From an uncultured Prevotella sp. (GTDB lineage: Bacteria; Bacteroidota; Bacteroidia; Bacteroidales; Bacteroidaceae), in the NCBI GenBank assembly GCA_900770845.1, contig CAAGLS010000160.1, positions 1 through 25,524 on the forward strand: 25,524 bases of DNA. The letters run 5' to 3'. The translations under genes were made by a program, and so were the position numbers. This document shows, piece by piece, positions 21,800-25,524 of this stretch. Below the pieces are notes generated by a model that saw only the letters and a list, made by a program, of their open reading frames with translations, was not told the origin of the DNA and did no database searches. Position 1 is the stretch's first letter; every line of letters starts with the position of its first letter.

Positions 21800-24700
21800 T
21801 TAATCAATATCGTTTTGTTTTTCTTCCCCATCTGGCAGCAGAACTATTCCTTCTTGTTTCTTCCCATCCATCAACGATTTAAGCGGTTTTGGGAATCTCA
21901 CGTGGCGCAAGTGGGCGGTCTCCTCCACAGCCGTCATGCTGTCGAGAATGTCCCGGCGCAGCATGCCATTGCCGGTATTGAGGTCCACCGTGAAGTAGCC
22001 CACGCCGAAGCTGGTGAGGTTCTGGAAGAAGTGGGTGCCTTGGCTGGGGTCGACATGGTAATGGGGCAGGGCGACCTCCACGATGATGCTGGCCGCCGAG
22101 ATGTCGGGCCACTTCACGGGGATGCCGAGCCAGGGGTCGCTGGATCCCCAACGGCCAGGGCCAACGAGGATGTAGCTTTGCTGGCGTTCGAGGAAACTGC
22201 GGTTGATGGCCTCAAGCTCTCCCACGATCTGCGGGTTCTCGGCGGCGTTGTAGTCGTCGGTCATCTTGACGTAGACCACATCGGCCACGTCCTCGGAAAT
22301 GCCGTGGCCCAATGAGTTGTGGGAGCGCAGCAGGCACCGGTCGTCGCTGATGGCGGTGATGTCCTCGTCGAGCATCTGCTTGGCGTCGACGATGGGCCGT
22401 ATCTGCAGGAGGCAGAACTCGCCCGAGCGGTCGGCGCCAATGTTGCAGGCGAACTCTATCTCCACGGGGCGGCGCATGGCGTCGGCTCCCAACCTCATGG
22501 CCATCTGCATGAGCTGGGGCAGCGGGAACACGCCCTGCTGCAGCACGCCCTTGAAGGTGATGAGCTTGCGACCGCCGGGATAGATGCCGTCGCGTATGAT
22601 GTCGTCGTTGGCGTCGTAGGTGGAGGCGATGTAGTTGAGGGTCTGGTCCCGCTCGGCCTCCCTCACGCTCAACCTGAGGATGTTAAAGCCGTCGTCGACC
22701 TTGAAGTCGTTCGACACGTGGCTCAGGTCGAGGGCATAGAACTCCTTCTGCGTGTCGCGGAGGGCGGAGCCCACCTCGGAGGTTTGCAGCACGTGCGTGG
22801 GATGGTAGGGCGAGAGGCGCAGCGTCTGTCCGCCGTCGACGATGTACTTGCCCAGTCCCAAGGCCAGCGACGCGATGCCTTCCTCGGCCTTCTCCTTTCC
22901 TATGGGATAATAGTTGAGCGAGCGCAGCACGCCTGATATGTTGGGGTAATAGTGGCTGCCGTGGGTGTTGCCCACCACCTCCTGCAGGATGACGGCCATC
23001 TTCTCCTGGTCGATCACATTCTGGGTAGCTGTCATGTATGCCTTTGAGTCGCGGTAGTAGACCGAGGCGTAGACACTCTTGATGGCGGCGGCGAGCATCT
23101 GGAGCATGGCGTACTTGTCTTCCACGTAGGGAATCATATAAGTGGAATAGATGCCGGCGAATGGCTGGTAGTGGCTGTCTTCGAGCAGCGAGCTGGAGCG
23201 TATGGCGATGGGACGCTTCACGGCCTGGAAGAACGTGAAGAAGTCGTCGATGAAGGCGTCGGGCAGCTGGGCGCGGAGGAAGTGGCCTAAAATCTCCTCG
23301 TCGGGGGCGTCGCTCAGGGCAATGTCGTAGAGGTTGTTGTTGTCCATGAACTCATCGAAGATGTCGGTGCACAGCACGAGGGTCTTCGGGATGCGCACGG
23401 TGACATTGTCGAACTGGTCCATTTCGGGATGCCGCTTGATGATGTTGTCGAGAAAGGCCAAGCCGCGTCCCTTACCGCCCAACGACCCATCTCCGATACG
23501 GGCGAAGTGGCCATACTGGTCGTATTTGTGGCGGTCGAACTCAGCCACGACACCGATGTTCTTCATGTGGCGGTATTTCACGATGGCGTCGTAGATGATC
23601 TTGCGGTGCCCGTCCACGCTTTGGTATTTCCTCCAGGTGATGTGCTTCAGAAAGGCCGACACGGGGAAGATGGCCCGCGCTGAGAGCCAGCGGCTCACGT
23701 GGTTGCGCGAGATGTGGTAGAGCATGGAGTCGTTGGGAATCTTGAACACATTGTCCTGCAGCTCCTTCAGGGAATGGATGCGCACGACCTCCTTTTTGGT
23801 CTTGGGGTCGCGGAAGATGAAGTCGCCGAACCCCATGTGCTCTTCGAGGATGCGCTTCAGCTCGATGTTCATGGCCTTCGACTGCTTGTCCACGAAGAGG
23901 AAGTGTTCGCTGAGCGCCTTCTGCCTGTTGTCGGCCTCGGAGCTCTCCATGATGAGCGGCACAAACTCGTCCTCCTTGCGTATGGCGCGCAGCAGCCTGA
24001 AGCCGGCGTCGGGAGCCTTGTCGGTGGTCACTCCCCCACCCTGCATGGAGGGCTGGGGCGAAGAGGCCGTCATGGGGAAACGGGCGTCGGAAATCACGCC
24101 CAACACGTTGTCCTTGTATCGCTCATACACCTCGATGGCCTCCTCGTAGTTGCGGGCCAGCACCACCTTGGGCCGTCCGCGCATGCGCAGCGTGGCCTCG
24201 TGGCGGTTGAGGGCCTCGGTGGCGAAGTTCTGGCTCTGGTTGAGGATGTAGCTATATAATATAGGTAGGATGCTGCTGTAGAAACGGATGGAGTCCTCCA
24301 CGAGCAGGATCATCTGCACGCCCTCGCCGATGTCGTGGTCAAGGTTCATCTTGTCCTCGATGAGTTTGATGATGGAGAGGATGAGGTTGGTGTTGCCGAG
24401 CCAGCAGAACACATAGTCGAAGCTGCTCATGTCCTCGTCCTTCATGCGCCGCGTGATGCCGTGGGAGAAAGGCGTCAGCACCACACAGGGAATCTTGGGA
24501 AACCGCTGCTTCACGGCTCGCGCCACAGTGAAGGCATCGTTGTCGGCGTTGCCCGGCATGCATATCACCAAGTCGATGTTGGTGGTTTGCAGCACCTTCT
24601 CCGCCTCGTCGATGGTCGACACCTGCGTGAAAGTGGGCGGATAGCGCAGTCCAAGCTCCACATACTCATTGTAGATTTTCTCCTCCACGCGCCCATCATC

Positions 24701-24829
24701 CTCGAGCATAAAGGCATCGTAGGGATTGGCGACGATGAGGACATTGTAGATGCGGCGCCGCATGAGGTCGACAAACGTCACATCCTTCAGATAAAAATTG
24801 GCCCACTGGGGAGGCAGTTCTTGTTCCAT
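21800..24829 (-). CDS. Two receiver-like domains fused to a PEP-synthase-type ATP-grasp
   Basis: This 1009-residue cytoplasmic protein has three parts. Residues about 25-160 look like a degenerate receiver domain: the expected phospho-Asp position in IDLVICMPG is not Asp. Residues about 172-320 form a second receiver with an intact pocket: LLVEDS (E178, D179), D248 in VISDARFP, and K315. From about 440 to 830 lies the nucleotide-binding domain of PEP synthase/PPDK: GDGSLGGKGRGLAFL (447-461), PIAIRSSSLLED (540-551), FAGIYST, and the closing LLQIRPIVD. The phosphohistidine swivel domain and the PEP-binding barrel are missing, so it cannot be a complete PEP synthase. A distinct C-terminal region contains VGPGRWGSSDPWLGIPV and SQGTHFFQNLTS. 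I infer a signalling or regulatory phosphotransfer role; the substrate is unknown. A consensus promoter precedes it. Confidence 0.82.
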   Translation of the reverse strand: MEQELPPQWANFYLKDVTFVDLMRRRIYNVLIVANPYDAFMLEDDGRVEEKIYNEYVELGLRYPPTFTQVSTIDEAEKVLQTTNIDLVICMPGNADNDAFTVARAVKQRFPKIPCVVLTPFSHGITRRMKDEDMSSFDYVFCWLGNTNLILSIIKLIEDKMNLDHDIGEGVQMILLVEDSIRFYSSILPILYSYILNQSQNFATEALNRHEATLRMRGRPKVVLARNYEEAIEVYERYKDNVLGVISDARFPMTASSPQPSMQGGGVTTDKAPDAGFRLLRAIRKEDEFVPLIMESSEADNRQKALSEHFLFVDKQSKAMNIELKRILEEHMGFGDFIFRDPKTKKEVVRIHSLKELQDNVFKIPNDSMLYHISRNHVSRWLSARAIFPVSAFLKHITWRKYQSVDGHRKIIYDAIVKYRHMKNIGVVAEFDRHKYDQYGHFARIGDGSLGGKGRGLAFLDNIIKRHPEMDQFDNVTVRIPKTLVLCTDIFDEFMDNNNLYDIALSDAPDEEILGHFLRAQLPDAFIDDFFTFFQAVKRPIAIRSSSLLEDSHYQPFAGIYSTYMIPYVEDKYAMLQMLAAAIKSVYASVYYRDSKAYMTATQNVIDQEKMAVILQEVVGNTHGSHYYPNISGVLRSLNYYPIGKEKAEEGIASLALGLGKYIVDGGQTLRLSPYHPTHVLQTSEVGSALRDTQKEFYALDLSHVSNDFKVDDGFNILRLSVREAERDQTLNYIASTYDANDDIIRDGIYPGGRKLITFKGVLQQGVFPLPQLMQMAMRLGADAMRRPVEIEFACNIGADRSGEFCLLQIRPIVDAKQMLDEDITAISDDRCLLRSHNSLGHGISEDVADVVYVKMTDDYNAAENPQIVGELEAINRSFLERQQSYILVGPGRWGSSDPWLGIPVKWPDISAASIIVEVALPHYHVDPSQGTHFFQNLTSFGVGYFTVDLNTGNGMLRRDILDSMTAVEETAHLRHVRFPKPLKSLMDGKKQEGIVLLPDGEEKQNDID

Positions 24830-24833
24830 GATT

Positions 24834-24849
24834 CAGATAGTAGTATCTG
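24834..24849. repeat. Small palindrome in the leader of the ATP-grasp gene
   Basis: CAGATA (24834-24839) and TATCTG (24844-24849) form a 6-bp inverted repeat with a 4-base loop. It lies between the predicted transcription start and the ATG at 24829, so it could be an operator or hide the ribosome-binding region. Confidence 0.4.
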
Positions 24850-24853
24850 GCGG

Positions 24854-24884
24854 CAAAGTTAGCGCAAAGGTTCGAGAACACAAA
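24854..24884 (-). promoter_or_regulatory. Promoter of the receiver/ATP-grasp gene
   Basis: On the minus strand TTTG (24884-24881), exactly 19 bases, then TAACTTTG (24861-24854), a full Bacteroidetes consensus match. The leader would be only about 20 bases. Confidence 0.75.
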
Positions 24885-24945
24885 GAAAAAGCCGTCTTTT
24901 TTTTAGGGGCGGATTGGAAAAACAGGCTGACGCGATCCCTACAGG

Positions 24946-24972
24946 ACTCACGAAACTTACAAAACTCACGAT
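24946..24972 (+). repeat. 9-bp tandem repeat, three copies
   Basis: ACTCACGAA, ACTTACAAA and ACTCACGAT follow one another without spacer. The unit differs at two or three positions between copies. Confidence 0.6.
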
Positions 24973-25001
24973 GCTTGCTTCAGGATTGAGAGCCGCAGCC
25001 C

Positions 25002-25042
25002 GGGAGATCCGCTGGCTGGGAGATCCGCTGCCCTCAGCGGAT
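25002..25042. repeat. Direct repeat plus perfect hairpin
   Basis: GGGAGATCCGCTG occurs at 25002-25014 and 25018-25030. The second copy forms a perfect 8-bp hairpin, ATCCGCTG (25023-25030) with CAGCGGAT (25035-25042), loop CCCT. Confidence 0.65.
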
Positions 25043-25102
25043 AATACGCTGTCACAAAGGATTTTCTTGGTAGGGCGTTCAATTTGTTGTACCCATTTTT
25101 GA

Positions 25103-25126
25103 ACGAGTTCTTGAATACAAACTCGT
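25103..25126. repeat. 7-bp inverted repeat
   Basis: ACGAGTT (25103-25109) pairs with AACTCGT (25120-25126) across a 10-base loop. No adjacent gene explains it. Confidence 0.5.
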
Positions 25127-25193
25127 GGGAAAATATATTGTCGTGACTTCGCCAATGCGTGACTGCCAATCCCCCAAATGGTAATGGAAAATT

Positions 25194-25239
25194 GTCATGG
25201 ACAGGCTTTGCCCCGTATGGCGTGGGGCCTGTCCATGAC
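25194..25239. repeat. Compound palindrome with GTCATGGACAGGC arms
   Basis: GTCATGGACAGGC (25194-25206) is exactly complementary to GCCTGTCCATGAC (25227-25239), and an inner GCCCC/GGGGC stem is present. The same 13-base arm recurs in the terminal palindrome at 25390-25402 and 25496-25508. Confidence 0.75.
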
Positions 25240-25253
25240 GAAAATTGCCTTGA

Positions 25254-25375
25254 CATAAAATTGCGCCAAGGCGCATAAAATCAGCGCATCCTTGCATCTT
25301 CCCAAGAGCGGTTAGGAAAACCCTGGCTTGAAGCTGTCAGCCGTAGAATTTTATGCGCGTAAGCGCAATTTTACG
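25254..25375. repeat. Long imperfect inverted repeat pair
   Basis: The 29 bases at 25254-25282 (TAAAATTGCGC, four bases, GCGCATAAAAT) match the reverse complement of 25346-25375, differing mainly in the four central bases. The first arm also contains its own small stem (TGCGCC/GGCGCA). The 63-base interval between the arms shows no gene. Confidence 0.7.
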
Positions 25376-25524
25376 CGACGGCGATTTTCGTCATGGACAG
25401 GCTTGACACCAAAGGTGTGGGTCTGAAGTGACGGGTAGCCTTACGAGCAAGCTCGACGGCTACCCGTCACTTCAGACCCACACCTTTGGTGTCAAGCCTG
25501 TCCATGACGAAAATCGCCGTCGCG
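25374..25524. repeat. Perfect 67-bp inverted repeat at the window edge
   Basis: The left arm 25374-25440 is the exact reverse complement of the right arm 25458-25524. The 17-base spacer can itself form a 5-bp stem (CGAGC/GCTCG). The right arm ends at the last base of the window, so its full length is unknown. Confidence 0.95.

Larger units (their letters stand above)
24885..25524. other. Gene-free, palindrome-rich right end
   Basis: I find no gene here on either strand. The stretch holds a 9-bp tandem repeat (24946-24972), a 13-base direct repeat, several hairpins, a compound palindrome (25194-25239), a pair of long inverted arms (25254-25282 with 25346-25375), and a perfect 67-bp inverted repeat at the edge of the window. 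Confidence 0.7.

Noticed and set aside
21800..24829. Annotation as phosphoenolpyruvate synthase
   Set aside because: Only the nucleotide-binding domain is present; the phosphohistidine and PEP/pyruvate domains needed for the reaction are not seen.
25374..25524. Integron attC site or CRISPR-like element
   Set aside because: The arms are perfectly complementary, without the attC core (GTTRRRY) and bulged bases, and no cassette-like genes are in view.

Overview
The window looks like chromosomal DNA from a member of the Bacteroidales, most likely a Prevotella-type organism. The evidence is the set of protein families (anaerobic sulfatase maturase beside a sulfatase, GH20 and GH84 hexosaminidases, CarboxypepD_reg-like outer-membrane proteins, long class II aldolase, hexameric glutamate dehydrogenase, an orphan PEP-synthase-like ATP-grasp protein). 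It is also the promoter type: several genes are preceded by the Bacteroidetes pattern TTTG, 19 bases, TAnnTTTG. Most genes are GC-rich; the toxin-antitoxin pair is visibly AT-rich. Species assignment is an inference.

Layout. Positions 1-379 hold no convincing gene but carry an imperfect inverted repeat resembling a small non-autonomous element. On the minus strand, 2979-380 encode a membrane-anchored MutS-family ATPase translationally coupled to a metallo-beta-lactamase-fold hydrolase. A plus-strand HigB/HigA-type toxin-antitoxin pair follows (3308-3978), with a palindromic operator, a perfect hairpin and a 22-bp tandem repeat behind it. The largest functional unit is a minus-strand operon, 11037-4230: serine-type sulfatase, radical SAM sulfatase maturase, GH84 and GH20. 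It looks like a self-contained system for desulfating and then trimming GlcNAc- or GalNAc-containing host glycans, without a SusC/SusD pair in view.

Divergent from it, on the plus strand, is a small membrane protein overlapping a 67-residue XRE regulator, followed by a 977-residue outer-membrane beta-barrel protein. Next come fructose-bisphosphate aldolase with a long structured leader (15341-16354), REP-like palindromes, an RlpA-like protein, a two-gene envelope unit (glycine-zipper/EF-hand lipoprotein and a CarboxypepD_reg-like secreted protein), RidA, glutamate dehydrogenase, and a 1009-residue protein combining two receiver-like domains with a PEP-synthase-type ATP-grasp domain.

The last ~690 bases (24830-25524) contain no gene I can support but are dense in palindromes, ending in a perfect 67-bp inverted repeat that runs to the last base of the window. 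The observations most worth following are this palindrome cluster, the orphan receiver/ATP-grasp protein, the sulfatase-hexosaminidase cassette, and the membrane protein/XRE/outer-membrane protein module.
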